A stretch of 64,000 nt of DNA from Smallanthus sonchifolius. Lineage: Eukaryota > Streptophyta > Magnoliopsida > Asterales > Asteraceae. Both the position numbers and the translations under genes were made by a program. The notes under the pieces are model-generated. The model did no database searches. It was not told the origin of the DNA and worked only from the letters and a program-made list of their open reading frames with translations. The stretch lies in the NCBI GenBank assembly GCA_023525975.1, contig CM042023.1, positions 2,418,001-2,482,000 of the forward strand, in the 5' to 3' direction. Every line of letters starts with the position of its first letter. The first letter of the stretch is position 1. This document shows positions 32,223-43,724 of this stretch, piece after piece.

Positions 32223-34445
32223 TTACAGCGCTTTCCAGGGTGAAACTTTCAACAAAACGTTATCACCTACGTTAAATTCTAACGGCTTTCGTCTTTTATC
32301 AGCATAACTCTTTTGAAGATCATGAGCTGTTTTCAATCTATCTCTTATTTGAATAACTTTCTCAGTTGTTTCCAGGACTATTTTAGGTCCGGATAACTGA
32401 TTTTCTCCTATTTCAGACCAACAAATTGGAGTTCGACATTTACGATCGTATAAGGCTTCAAAAGGAGCGGCCTTTATACTCGTATGATATCTATTATTAT
32501 AAGAGAATTCCATTAGAGGTAAGTGGTCATCCCAACTTCCTCCAAGATCAATAATACAAACCCTTAACATATCTTCAAGAGTTTGAATTGTTCTTTCACT
32601 TTGCCCGTCCGTTTGAGGATGATAGGCAGTGCTAAGATTCAATTTCGTACCCAGGGCTTTTTGAAAACTTTTCCAGAATCGAGAAGTAAATCTACTGTCT
32701 CTATCTGACACAATAGATAGTGGTACACCGTGTAATATTACGATTTCATTAACGTATAACTGTGCCAACTTATCCATATTGAATATTTCTTTCATGGGAA
32801 GAAAATGAGCAGACTTGGTAAGTCTATCAATGATAACCCAGATTGTATCATTCCCTCGACTGGTTCGGGGAAGTTTAGTAATGAAATCCATGGTTATCAT
32901 TTCCCATTTCCAGACAGGAATTTCAAGTTGCTGTAACAAGCCAGACGGCTTTTGGTGTTCAGCTTTAACTTGAGAACAGATTAAGCATTTTCCAACATAG
33001 ATAGCGATATGCTTTTTCATCCCTATCCACCAATAATTGGCTTTTAGGTTTTTAAACATCTTATCGCTTCCAAGATTCATGGTGTATTTAGATTTATGAG
33101 CTTCTTCAAGAATCTCTGCACGTATATTTTCATAGATAGGAATCCATATTCTCTTATTCATTCTAAGAATTCCATCATCATTTTTGACCAGTTGTTCAAT
33201 CATACCTCCCAAACCTTCTTTCTCGAGGTTTGGTTCTTGTAAGGCAAACTTTTGAGATTCCTTAATACGAGTGATAAGATCGATTTGAAGATCGAGTCTT
33301 AAAGCACGAACTCGTTTAGGTTTCTCGTGTTCTTTTCTACTTAAAGCATCGGCTACATCATTGTCCTTTCCTTCATGATAACAGATTTCGCAATTATAAT
33401 CATTTAGGATTTCCATCCAACGTCTTTGCCTCATATTCAGTTCTTTCTGACTGAATATATACTTCAAGCTTTTATGATCAGTGAACACAGTGAATTGGAT
33501 TCTATAAAGATAGTGCCTCAATAATTTCAAAGCGAAAATTATGGCGCCCAATTCTAGATCATGAGTCGTATAATTCTTTTCATGAGTTTTCAACTGACGA
33601 GAAGCATAAGCAATGACTTTGCTTCCTTGCATTAACACACAACCAAAGCCGGTGTGTGAAGCATCACAGTATACTAGAAAGCCTTCATTTTCATCTGGCA
33701 AAGCCAGTATGGGTGCTTGAGTTAGTTTCTGTTTCAGAGTTTTGAAAGCTTCGGATTGCTTAGGTCCCCATTCATACTTAACTGATTTGCGAGTCAGAGA
33801 AGTTAATGGAACAACAATTCGGGAAAATTTTTGAATAAATCTCCGATAATAACCGGCTAAACCGAGAAAACTTTGGATTTCAGTTGGTGATTTCGGGATT
33901 TCCCATTTGGATATTGCTTCAATCTTAATAGGATCGACTTGGATGCCATCAACGTTAATGATATGTCCAAGGAATTGAACTTCTGACAGCCAGAATTCAC
34001 ATTTTGAGAATTTAGCATACAATTTCTTGTTTCTTAGGATTTCAAGCAAAGTCCTTAGATGAGTTGCATGCTCTCCCTTACTTTTGGAGTAAATAAGTAC
34101 ATCGTCAATAAATACGATAAGAAATTTATCCAAGTAAGGTTTACAGACTCGATTCATCATATCCATGAATGCAGCTGGGGCATTAGTAAGTCCAAACGGC
34201 ATTACCGTGAACTCATAATAACCATATCGAGTTCTGAAAGCAGTTTTAGGAATATCTTCTTCCTGTACTTTCAATTGATGATAGCCAGAACGAAGATCGA
34301 TTTTTGAGAAACATCGTGCTCCCTGGAGTTGATCAAAAAGATCATCTATTCTAGGGAGTGGATAACGGTTCTTTATCATAACTTTATTTAGTTCACGATA
34401 ATCGATACACATACGCATCGAACCGTCTTTCTTTTTGACAAACAA
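32223..34445 (-). CDS. Gypsy pol fragment: RT, RNase H, integrase
   Basis: A 740-residue open frame. Reverse transcriptase: FIDD catalytic motif at residues 112-115 and MPFGLTNAPAAF before it. RNase H: VYCDASHTGFG near 258-268, FTDHKSLKY near 321-329, DNDVADALSR near 361-370. Integrase: zinc region with H450, C487 and C490, where the usual HPG is NLG so the second histidine is lost; the catalytic triad D520 (MITMDF), D581 (SDRDSRF) and E617 (DGQSERT) is kept. The natural polyprotein starts upstream, but a shift near 34487 separates it from protease. It ends early at a TAA before the chromodomain part. It is non-functional as a polyprotein. Confidence 0.88.
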   Translation of the reverse strand: MFVKKKDGSMRMCIDYRELNKVMIKNRYPLPRIDDLFDQLQGARCFSKIDLRSGYHQLKVQEEDIPKTAFRTRYGYYEFTVMPFGLTNAPAAFMDMMNRVCKPYLDKFLIVFIDDVLIYSKSKGEHATHLRTLLEILRNKKLYAKFSKCEFWLSEVQFLGHIINVDGIQVDPIKIEAISKWEIPKSPTEIQSFLGLAGYYRRFIQKFSRIVVPLTSLTRKSVKYEWGPKQSEAFKTLKQKLTQAPILALPDENEGFLVYCDASHTGFGCVLMQGSKVIAYASRQLKTHEKNYTTHDLELGAIIFALKLLRHYLYRIQFTVFTDHKSLKYIFSQKELNMRQRRWMEILNDYNCEICYHEGKDNDVADALSRKEHEKPKRVRALRLDLQIDLITRIKESQKFALQEPNLEKEGLGGMIEQLVKNDDGILRMNKRIWIPIYENIRAEILEEAHKSKYTMNLGSDKMFKNLKANYWWIGMKKHIAIYVGKCLICSQVKAEHQKPSGLLQQLEIPVWKWEMITMDFITKLPRTSRGNDTIWVIIDRLTKSAHFLPMKEIFNMDKLAQLYVNEIVILHGVPLSIVSDRDSRFTSRFWKSFQKALGTKLNLSTAYHPQTDGQSERTIQTLEDMLRVCIIDLGGSWDDHLPLMEFSYNNRYHTSIKAAPFEALYDRKCRTPICWSEIGENQLSGPKIVLETTEKVIQIRDRLKTAHDLQKSYADKRRKPLEFNVGDNVLLKVSPWKAL

Positions 34446-34699
34446 GACCGGAGCTCCCCAAGGCGACGAGCTTGGTCTTATGAATTTTTTTCGAGTAATT
34501 CATCCAACTGTTTCTTCAATTCTACCATCTCAGTTGGAGCTAATCTGTACGGAGCTTTGTCATTTGGTGTCGTACCGGTACTAGATTAATTCTAAACTCT
34601 ACTTCTCTTTCAGGTGGAATTCCAGGTAGTTCGTCAGGAAAAACATCGGGGAATTTAGCCACAACCGGCACATCTTCAATCTTCTTTTTGGTGTCGGTG

Positions 34700-35095
34700 G
34701 TTATAGTTACAAGGTATGCTAATCATCCTTTTCGTAAGCACTTTGTGGCTTTTAACATGAAAATTATTCCAACAGAGTTGGATAATTTATCGCCATTGAT
34801 CGTAAGAATATTGCATTTTGGCGAACGAAGTTCTATTGCCTTTTTATCACATAGGGTACGGGCTTGGTTAGAGGCTAACCAATCCATTCCTAAGACAATG
34901 TCAAAACCTGTCAAAGTCATTGGCAATAATTTTGCAGGTATGACATGTCCTGAGAGTGTGATATGGCAGTCGTTCAGAATTTCAGAGATTTGGACGAGGT
35001 CACCATTGTCTAATTTAGCTAGAGTTTTATTTAACAGTCTACAGAATCTATGATCTATAAAACTTTGGTTTGCACCAGAGTCAAATAAAACTCAA
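34700..35095 (-). pseudogene. Gypsy aspartic protease, broken
   Basis: The minus strand shows VLFDSGANQSF (catalytic aspartate in DSGA, 35071-35085) and MTLTGFDIVLGMDWLASNQA. A TGA just before VLFDSG interrupts the frame joining gag and protease. Confidence 0.75.
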
Positions 35096-36340
35096 GCATA
35101 AATATCATTGACAAGAAATGTACCCGTAATAACATCGAGCATACCTGCGGCATCATGAGTATTGAGAACGAATGCTCGTGCATTCTTCTTCACTCCATCT
35201 GCAGGCTTGGGACCTGTCCCATCAAGTTTCTTTAGCCTGGGACAATTGATTTTGATGTGGCCAGATTCGCCACACTCAAAGCGAGTAATTGGCCCTTTTC
35301 TAAAACAATCTTCAATTTTGTGTCCAGACATCTTGCATAGGCTGCAATAAGGTCCATATCGACATTGCCCTAAGTGCCTTTTCTTGAATTTTGGACACTC
35401 AAAGATAGAAGAGTTGTTATTTCGGGGAGTAAAGGCTGATTTTGAATTCACTAGGGCCTTGCCTAGATTCCTTCTTCTTCTTCTTCCCTTCCTCCTAATT
35501 TCTAATTAGGCTATGATGCTCCTAAATCCATAGCATCATCAAGATTCTCACAATTTACGACTTTAACCATGTCACGAATTTCTCCAATCAAACCCCAAAT
35601 GTATCTCTTTATTAAATTTATTTCAGGGGTTGCTAGATGAGGAACTATTCGCGCATACTCGAGGAGTTTAGTCGAATATTCCTGAAGATTGGTTCCAATC
35701 ATCTTCAGACTTAGAAATTTTCCTTCGATTTGTTCCCTCTCGTTTTGGGGAACATACTTCTTCTCAATTATTGTTTTAAAGGCATTCCAGCCCATGACAT
35801 AGGCTGCGTCTCTTCCTTTGGCAGCAACTATATTGTTCCACCATTCTAGGGCTTGATCTTTGAATAAGTTGGAGCATAAAGAACTTTGTCTTCCTCCGCG
35901 CATTTGCTTATAGAAAGCACGGATTCAGTTTTTTCTATCCACCTTAAAGTGGCAATTCCTCCTTCTCTTCCAGAGAAGTTATATGGTTTACAGTCTTGAA
36001 ACGTCTTATACGTACAGCCAACCACTTTCCTCTTCTTTTCCACATGCCTGTAGTTATTATCCATCCCTTCATTATCAGATGAGTCATGGTAATATTCTTC
36101 TTTTTCCGTTTTCTTGATCTTATGAGTAGTAGAACCTTCAGGTTTCAGAGTAACAGGTTTGGATTGAGTCAAAGGTAGAGAATGGATAGATTTTTGATTT
36201 GTTGGCTGAACAGATAGCCTATCGTCTTCTCTCTTTTCTAACTCAGTAAAGATCATTGGTAGAGAATCTTTTATTCCTTCCATGATCATTTTCTGAAGTT
36301 CAGCACGAGAGTTATTATTTTCAGCAGCATTATCAATCAC
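35092..36340 (-). pseudogene. Gypsy gag (capsid and nucleocapsid), in pieces
   Basis: 36340-35846 carries the N-terminal linker with a charged DSSDNEGMDNN part. 35903-35511 carries the capsid core, ALEWWNNIVAAKGRDAAYV and QEYSTKLLEYARIVP. 35451-35092 carries two zinc knuckles: CSLCKMSGHKIEDC is complete, while RFECGESGHIKINC has lost its first cysteine. Frame changes near 35880 and 35500 separate the pieces. Confidence 0.8.
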
Positions 36341-36478
36341 TGCTTTTTCTTCCTTCCCCTTGTGTTCTGAGAAGGTCCAGTATTTTTCAACATGCTATCA
36401 CAGGAACAAGATTGGAATTAAAATAGCATTTTTATTGATAAAATATTTACAAGAAAATACATATAGAAATCATAAATT

Positions 36479-37045
36479 TTAGAAATTTCTAAAATTCTTT
36501 TCTTCAAAAGCTTGAACTAATAAAGCATTTCGAGCTTCAACTTCGGCCTTTTCTCGTTCCAACTCAGTTATTCGGTTCAACAACATTTGTTCTCTTTCAC
36601 TTCCTGATGCATTCTCATTTATATGCGGAGCAAGAATATGAATTGTTTCATAATAAGGAATGTAAGGTATATTAGAGTCAGCACGCTCTTCTTCTTCATG
36701 ATCACATCTATTTTCATAAGGCATTTTAGCGTATCTCTCATGAAAGTTTTGTGAATAAATTGGAGTGATGTTGTAGCATCCAGCGGTAGGAGCAGAATGA
36801 AAACTTATAGAAGGATTATAGGGAACACTAGGGTTTCCTATTTCTCCGAGGCTTCTGAAAGTTGAACTTTCAGTTTCCTCATCATTTTCGATAGTCGTTT
36901 CATTTGTTTTACGTTCGAAGTAATTAGCAGGAGCAAATTTACGAAGAAAGCTAGGGCCTTTCCCTTTTCCAACCATTCTGAAAATAAACAAAATGATTTT
37001 ATTAAGAAAGCATATTACTTTAAGAAACAAAATATAACAAAACAT
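36479..37045 (-). CDS. Extra frame upstream of gypsy gag
   Basis: The frame is 188 residues; a likely start is the internal Met of MVGKGKGPSFLRKFAPANYF. It is basic at the start and ends with a heptad-like coiled coil (LLNRITELEREKAEVEARNA). It lies between the primer-binding site and gag. I do not know its function; it may be an N-terminal gag part cut off by frame decay, or an additional protein. Confidence 0.45.
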   Translation of the reverse strand: MFCYILFLKVICFLNKIILFIFRMVGKGKGPSFLRKFAPANYFERKTNETTIENDEETESSTFRSLGEIGNPSVPYNPSISFHSAPTAGCYNITPIYSQNFHERYAKMPYENRCDHEEEERADSNIPYIPYYETIHILAPHINENASGSEREQMLLNRITELEREKAEVEARNALLVQAFEEKNFRNF

Positions 37046-37060
37046 TTAATCTTTCATCAG

Positions 37061-37863
37061 TTATTCGCCAAGGGTCATCAAGCTTTCTCCATACTCGTAT
37101 ACTTGTTGCCCATAGAACTTGGTTCTTGCCTTGTCCATTATCTTCTCCCTTGTTACTTCATACGTTTGGCGCAACGAATGGTCTACACTTTTGATAGGAG
37201 AAGAAGGCATACTATGCTCATGACCGTATTTTGGTGGAGGCTCACAAAGTCCAACCATAATATCATTATAAGCATTTTGGTATCCCGGAGGAGCTTGGAA
37301 ATATTGTTTGAAAGGACCATCATAAGGTGGTTCAAGAAACATATATGGGTCATACAGGACAGGAGATCAGAGTTGTAAGATGGATTGTCAGAATTATTTG
37401 AAATAAGATTATTGAATGGATAGTCTTCAGGATTTTCATAAGCGGGTTCATAATGATGAGATTCTTCAGATGGATCTTCTTCCGTTGATATATTTTGCTG
37501 ATTATGACTAGATTCAGCTGTAGCAGTATTCCAATTGCTTAAATCTGATCCAGCATCCATCCATTGACTTGAAGTATCATAGGACTGGGGATGGGATTCA
37601 GGAACAGGGTTATCCAGAAGAATGGCAAAGGGATCATCTTTATAGTAGGGTGATGATATAGGATTCATTTGGGAACCTAGTGGAAGGTATTCCGGGGATT
37701 CTTGTTTAATCGGATGATTAGGATCATAATAAACAGGAACAGAATTATCTCCAGACATCTGCAATCTTGAAGTATTAGTACTTATCTTAGACACTAAAGT
37801 CAATAATCTTATTTTTACTAAAGCTCTACAGGGATGGTTATCTTCCCAGAGTAGTACCTCCAA
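37061..37863 (-). pseudogene. Leader frame of gypsy element (proline/serine-rich)
   Basis: Two overlapping frames (37863-37183 and 37342-37061) continue one another after a one-base shift near 37340. They encode an acidic, P/S/N/Y-rich peptide with repeated YEPAYENPEDYPF-like and PPYDGPFKQYFQAP wording. No known domain. Together with the next frame it forms a leader protein region upstream of gag. Confidence 0.45.
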
Positions 37864-38052
37864 CAGAGATGTTCCCAGGTAAGAGCGACGGGTCTAGGAG
37901 AGATTTATACACCGCTCTTTCCTTAGACAGAACATTCCGTTCGTCAGATAACTACATACCGGTCAGAAGGTTACCTTGTTTTCTTATCTTAAAAGCATTA
38001 ATGGTTGAAGCCTAGATACTACTTCCAAGTATCTAATTCGCTAAAACATGTG

Positions 38053-38064
38053 GCTCTGATACCA
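38053..38064 (-). other. Primer-binding site (initiator tRNA-Met)
   Basis: The minus strand reads TGGTATCAGAGC, complementary to the 3' end of plant initiator tRNA-Met, three bases from the LTR end at 38068. Confidence 0.9.
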
Positions 38065-38067
38065 ACC

Positions 38068-39440
38068 TGTCACACCCCGCCTCAGGCACCCCCTAGGCGT
38101 GTGCGAGCTCGATTGGTATCACCTGCTTTGATTTCAGAGTCTCTGTAAATAAAACGGAAGTCTTTCTCAAAAGGATCGTTTCAACATTCTTTCAACCTCA
38201 AGGGTTGTATGGGTAAATATCAAAACTCAGTTGGAAGACAAAAGTTTTATATTTACTTTATAAACATAGGATCTTAAATACCCTCCTTAATTTAATTACA
38301 AAACATGGTTTGAAATCAAATATATACAAGCCACTGGAAATAGTACAACCCAGGGTTGATCAATTCCCTGATCCTATCTCCTTTTCATCTTTTCAGGATT
38401 TCCCTTTACACGATGCATGAGAATCCTACGTGCATTCCATCCTTTTCTTTTCATGGGTCAGATTTCATATCTTCCAGCCATTATTCCTTTTTCCATTATA
38501 TTTTATTGATTTTTTGAAAACATTTTGAAAATGAAACGTCAACGCGAACGCCGGTGAATACAATTATCTTGACACTAAAAAGCATTTGGCATAAACAAGT
38601 ATTAATTTGATAATCACAACTTCATTGTTCAATCTACACATTCAGCAGGCCCTCATGTCCTGACTATTGCACCAATGTATACACTGGTAGTATGTCTTTA
38701 TAACAACGGGGACTCATGTCTTCTCATTTGTTAAAAAGGGAAGTACCAGCCGCGATCCGAGACTTTCACCCGTGACCCGTGTATTCCTTGCAAGTTTACG
38801 TATACCTATGGCACGAATGCTTACACGTAGGTGAACGTTGAGCATTACTCCCTTAACCTTTATTTGGCCATTTTCGTAAACAAAATGTTTAACACAAGTT
38901 TTCAGAGAGATAAAGTATTCACCTTGTTTATAGGAACGAGCCTCTAAAGTCGAAAGTTTATTGTCTAGCTTCTAAGCTTGATTTCTTTAGCGTACCAGCA
39001 CTTCTACAAGCGTTTCTTCTTAATCCGGGAACTAGAATGAGCAGGAGTTGGACCGGGATTGTCAGGAGTGGTCTAAGTAGCTCCTGGAACAAGATTTGGA
39101 AGTTGGATTCGTGTTTTGGGATGAGAAACTGACTGAGATCGATGGGCTATTTATAGGGGTAAATCTGGTCCGTAGCGGACCATTATGTATGGGCGTAACG
39201 GTCCGCTACCGCCCCCACATGACGTCAGCCCTATACGTCCCATTCTGATTGGACCGCACCTCGTTTTACGGCTAGCGGATCGTTATGAGGGTCATGGCGG
39301 TCCGTTATGGGTGTTGAGTCACAAGACACGTGTCAGCTTGAGAAATTGCTGTTGGATTGCGGCTAGCAGACCGTTTATGAGGGTCATTGCGATCTGTCAC
39401 CCAACTCTGACGCATAGCGGACCGTTATGGGATTTGATAT
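38068..39440 (-). repeat. Gypsy 5' LTR with deleted outer end
   Basis: It begins (plus strand) TGTCACACCCCGCCTCAGG next to the primer-binding site and runs to 39440, where it jumps at TGATA to flanking sequence. The missing part is preserved in the duplicate at 43270-43400. The deletion covers about 307 bases. Confidence 0.85.
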
Positions 39441-39499
39441 TTATACATGTTTGTAGGGGTATATATAAAATTCCTTATGAAAGTTCATATTAGACATGT

Positions 39500-39580
39500 T
39501 TAGTGGCTGATTTTCAGTCCATAAAGTTACACATTAGGGATTGAAATATTATAGTATCCGAGATTAATTTCCAGTCACTG

Positions 39581-39616
<36 letters not shown>

Positions 39617-39865
39617 GTACTAAGATGACGTGGTATCGGAGGACAGATTGAGGACTTAGTTTTTATGTATCGGAGACTGACCGTTTGTCTCTGTTGGTGC
39701 CATGCAATGGGGAGTGATTTTAAGTTACTAACACCACTATCTAGTACTAGGTATCCGTAACTACCTAGTGACTAGTGAAATCAGTCCCGATAACCATTAA
39801 GTACTGATAAGAAAGTATTAGAGACTAATTTTTTAGCACCAAATATCCTTCTTTTTGTAGTGGTT
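39500..39865. mobile_element. CACTA-like MITE, right end clear
   Basis: The right end, reversed, is CACTACAAAAAGAAGGATAT, typical of plant CACTA ends; the interior has a (TA)n tract at 39588-39613. The left end is not certain. A copy lies at about 43640-44035 in unit 2. Confidence 0.5.
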
Positions 39866-40361
39866 TCTCCCACGTAATAGAAGTAAATAACACATATCAC
39901 ATTACAAATAATCATGTATTGATGTTAAATTTTTACCTTTAACTGCTTTTCTTTTGTCTCTATTATGATTTAGGTTGAAAATTATCATTAGTTAATTATT
40001 TAACCAGTTTGTTCTCTGACAACATAAACCTTTCTTATATAAACGACAAAATAAGAGCAGTTAAAAGAGTAATGAGCGGCATACAATAAGAGCAGAAGGA
40101 TGAAACTCTCGCTTTCTTTCTTGACTTTTAAATGAATTTGAATTTTCAGTAGAAAAAATAATTGAGCCCGTACTATCTTGTTACTTGTGAATAAAAATTG
40201 TAATGTTTATGTCTTAGGGTTGATTTTAAAATTTATTATCTTTTTCAACTTAAATAATATTCGTGTTTGTAATTCCCCTTATTATTGACGCGGAACATTG
40301 CAAAACCTATTTTGGTTTCATCTCTACGTACTTTTGATCTCAGCCTTGTTAACTCGGCAGT

Positions 40362-41107
40362 CAGGGGCGGATCTACATAGGACTGGGGGGTTCACCGGAA
40401 CCCCTTGATTTTTGAAATTGTAGTAGAAAAAATATATAGAAAAACTGGGTGAACTCCTTAAAAAATATAGGGTGAACCCCTTAAAAAAAGTCGAGATGAG
40501 AAGAGTGAAGCTGAATGACCGGAATTTTTTGAGTCAATGGTAGCTCCGCGCGACAATAGCGGCGGCTGCAGCGGCTCTGCAATGATGGTTAAAGAAGAAG
40601 ATACGAATGGAATGAAGAGATAACCTAATATTATTAAAATGTGGTCTGGGCTTTTAAAGTCAAGCAACAGCCCAATAACTTATTCTGAAAACTTTCGTAT
40701 GTAAAATGTGGTCTGGGCTTTTAATTGTTCTCATAGAAAGTAAATAATTAATTTGTCACCAATGCACAATAACAAATAAAAATCATTAAACTTCAACAAA
40801 TAATTTTACCTTTTCTCATTAGTTTATTTAACTTAATATAAAAGACTAGCAACTGGTTTTGAAAAAGGTTATGGTTTTCTGAAACTAGGATTACAAACAA
40901 GTAGATTGCACATTGTTTGGTTACATAGAAAAGGAGTTCTTTCAACAACTGGTTTTTTTATTATTGTATTGTATTTTTATTATGTGATAAACCTTACCCG
41001 ACCCGAACAAACGAACCGAACCGAAATTTTTTATGGTTGACTCTATGAAAATGGAGCAATCTAAAAACAGTGAACCCCATGAAAAAAATTCCTAGATCCG
41101 CGCACTG
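40362..41107. mobile_element. hAT-like element, unit 1, 746 bp
   Basis: The ends CAGGGGCGGATCTA and, reversed, CAGTGCGCGGATCTAGG form a hAT-type inverted repeat. Subterminal parts share aacccc/ggggtt words (ggttcacc, gtgaacccc). The TSD is not recognisable in either copy. No transposase. Confidence 0.65.
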
Positions 41108-41627
41108 GCTGGAGTGAATCTTCAGCTTTTCCAAAATTCGTTGGAGGGTACATAGTGAGCCACACAGCCGTGCCTTTGGGTTTGACCAAGCTTTGACATT
41201 TTGTCTTATTCTAAGGCTTGGCTTCTACTGACATTAGGGAGGCACGGTCGTGCTTAGGGGTGCACGGCCATGCATTGGCTTTTAACATTCAGAACCTTCA
41301 TTTTCTTTGATATTTCTTTCCTTTTATGGAGAGCCAAATAGGCTGAAATTTTAATAGGAAACTAATAGAGTATCATTTCCTATGTAATTACCCATAAAAC
41401 CAGTCAAATATGGTAGTGATTATACATGAAAAACATGTATAAATTATGGCACATCAGTGAGTTATTGTGAATTGCAGAAATGACCTTACTAAACCAATGC
41501 TTGCTCTAACTAATCGTAACTTCTAGGAGGTGAATAACTTTTGGTTTTGGGATGAAAAGAAACATTAAATGTCTAGTGCAAAAACTCCCTCTTGTATTAT
41601 TTTAGTGTGTTCTACATACATTCTACT

Positions 41628-41633
<6 letters not shown>

Positions 41634-41705
<72 letters not shown>
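41634..41705. repeat. (TA)n microsatellite, about 35 units
   Basis: The longest clean TA run of unit 1, at the left border of the MITE at 41706. Confidence 0.92.
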
Positions 41706-41708
<3 letters not shown>

Positions 41709-42042
41709 GAAAGATCAAGAGAAAATCACAAAGTTAGGCGAAAACCAAGAAAACCACATCATTTTAGGCAATTTTTTTGTTTACGTATACGTATCCAAAA
41801 ACAATTTTTTTGATTTACGTATATGTAACCGCAATTTTTTTGTTTTATGTTTACGTATACGTAACACTATGTGTAAAAATGTTTTTTGGTAAAAATGTTT
41901 AATATTTCATTGATACTCTTATAAATAAATAAAAATAAACTAAAACAAAAAATAAAAATTATTATATGATTGGGTAAAATTGGTTTTTTTAGTGGTTTTC
42001 TCGGTTTTCGCCTAACTTGTGGTTTTCTCTAGAACCCTCCCC
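41706..42042. mobile_element. (TA)n-flanked MITE, type B, 337 bp
   Basis: Imperfect terminal inverted repeats of about 50 bases: left ggggaaagatcaagagaaaa, right reversed ggggagggttctagagaaaa, then both gttaggcgaaaacc. It is bordered by (TA)n on both sides. The duplicate locus at about 45783-45800 has only a short TA tract between the same flanking words (cattctact and ttagtgaaagac). So this element inserted after the duplication, with a TA tract as target. Confidence 0.85.
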
Positions 42043-42381
42043 TATATATATATATATACATATATATATTAGTGAAAGACAAGAAAGAGTACTTAGTTCA
42101 ATAAGTCTTCATCTTGACTTCTTAGGTTGTGAGACTAGCAACACTTGAACCATTGACTTGTTTTATGTGGTTTCATATAGGGGGAGCACATGGTTCCTAT
42201 GTTATCCATGTTGGAGCACGTTTGTGTGACAAACACTCTGGATGTTGTCTCCGCTTTTGTGGGAAATTCCGTATGACGCTAACTTGTCAGAAATTTTTGT
42301 AAGAAATATTGTTGTTTTCAAGTAGTGTATACAACTGGATTGTTAGGCAAGCCGAATATCGGTCGGACCGGCCGATCCAAA

Positions 42382-43400
42382 CCGGTGAATACAATTATCT
42401 TGACACTAAAAAGCATTTGGCCCAAACAAGTATTAATTTGATAATCACAACTTCATTGTTCAATCTACACATTCAATAGGCCCTCGTGTCCTGACTATTG
42501 CACCACTGTATACACTGGTAGTATGTCTTTATAACAACGGTGACTCATGTCTCCTCATTTGTTAAAAAAGGGAAGTACCATCCGCGATACGAGACTTTCA
42601 CCCGTGACCCATGTATCCCTTGCAAGTTTTACGTATACCTATGGCTCGAATGCTTACACGTTGGTGAACGTTGAGCATTACTCCCTTAACCTTTATTTGG
42701 CCATTTTCGTAAACAAAATGTTTAACACAAGTTTTCAGAGAGATAAAGTATTCACCTTGTTTATAGGAATGAGCCTCTAAAGTCGAAAGTTTATTGTTTA
42801 GCTTCTAAGCTTGATTTCTCTAGCGTACCAGCACTCTACAAGTGTTTCATCTTAATCCGGGAACTAGAATGAGCGGGAGTTGGACCGGGATTGTCGGGAG
42901 TGGTCTAGGTAGCTCATGGAACAAGATTTGGAAGTTGGATTCGTGTTTTGGGATGAGAAACTGACTGAGATCGATGGGCTATTTATAGGGGTGAATCTTG
43001 GTTCGTAGCGGACCGTTATGTATGGGCGTAGCGGTCCGCTACCGCCCACACATGACGTCAGCCATATACGTCCCATTCTGATTGGACCTCACCTCGTTTT
43101 ACGGCTAGCGGACCGTTATGAGGGTCATGGCGGTCCGTTATGGGTGCTGAGTCACAAGACACGTGTCAGCTTGAAAAATTGCGGCTGGATTGCGGCTAGC
43201 GGACCGTTTATGAGGGTCATGGCGGTCTGTCACCCAACCCTGATGCATAGCGGACCGTTATGGGATTTGATAGCGGTCCGCTATCTACCCAATTTTCTTA
43301 TTTTTCAAATTTGACCCTAGACTTTTGATATTCATATATTTATAGTCCCTAGGGTTTGTAACTTGACTAAATCTTAGACATTTTTGTGGCAAGTGTTACA
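42382..43400 (-). repeat. Outer part of duplicated gypsy LTR
   Basis: It matches 38551-39440 and continues through tagcggtccgctatctaccc to the true LTR start (plus strand aagTGTTACA, 43400). No internal region follows on its left because the copy begins within the LTR. Confidence 0.85.
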
Positions 43401-43721
43401 TATATGGCCATATATGTGATGAAGTTCGATGGTAAAGTGATACTAGCAATAATAGGGACCAGGACCTCCTAAGTAATAATGTCCTTGTGACGCATGCCCT
43501 TTCTCAACCGTGTTTATTCTACAAAGAAAAAAAAATTAGGTATATATATGATATTTTAGTTTTAGTTGAGTATATATGATATTTATACATGTTTGTAGGG
43601 GTATATAAAAAATTCCTCATGAAAGTTCATTTTAGACATGTTTAGTGGACTGATTTTCAGTCCATAAAGTTACATATTAGGGATTGAAATATTAAAGTAT
43701 CCGAGATTAATTTCCAGTCAC

Positions 43722-43724
<3 letters not shown>

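Larger units (their letters stand above)
30738..39440 (-). mobile_element. Degenerate Ty3/gypsy element, Tekay-like chromovirus
   Basis: Minus-strand order: 5' LTR (38068-39440, outer end deleted), primer-binding site for initiator tRNA-Met, two extra upstream frames, gag, protease, RT, RNase H, integrase, chromodomain, polypurine tract and 3' LTR (30738-31817, inner end truncated). The internal region is 6.25 kb. The integrase wording STAYHPQTDGQSERTIQTLE and the C-terminal chromodomain fit Tekay/Del chromoviruses. Frameshifts and stops in gag, protease and the chromodomain linker make it non-autonomous. Confidence 0.9.
38551..42381 (+). repeat. Tandem duplication, unit 1
   Basis: This unit and 42382-46108 share the same series: outer gypsy LTR, flank, CACTA-like end, hAT element, and a tail ending in ggtcggaccggccgat. 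The junction reads aaCCGGTGaatacaatt; the same six bases CCGGTG occur at 38551 and 46109, the two parental points. Differences: unit 1 lacks about 307 bases of LTR end and has a 337-base MITE in (TA)n that unit 2 lacks. Confidence 0.85.

Noticed and set aside
40362..41107. 8-bp target duplication for the hAT-like element in the tandem units
   Set aside because: Flanks tcggcagt/gctggagt (unit 1) and tcgacagt/actggtgt (unit 2) do not match well enough.
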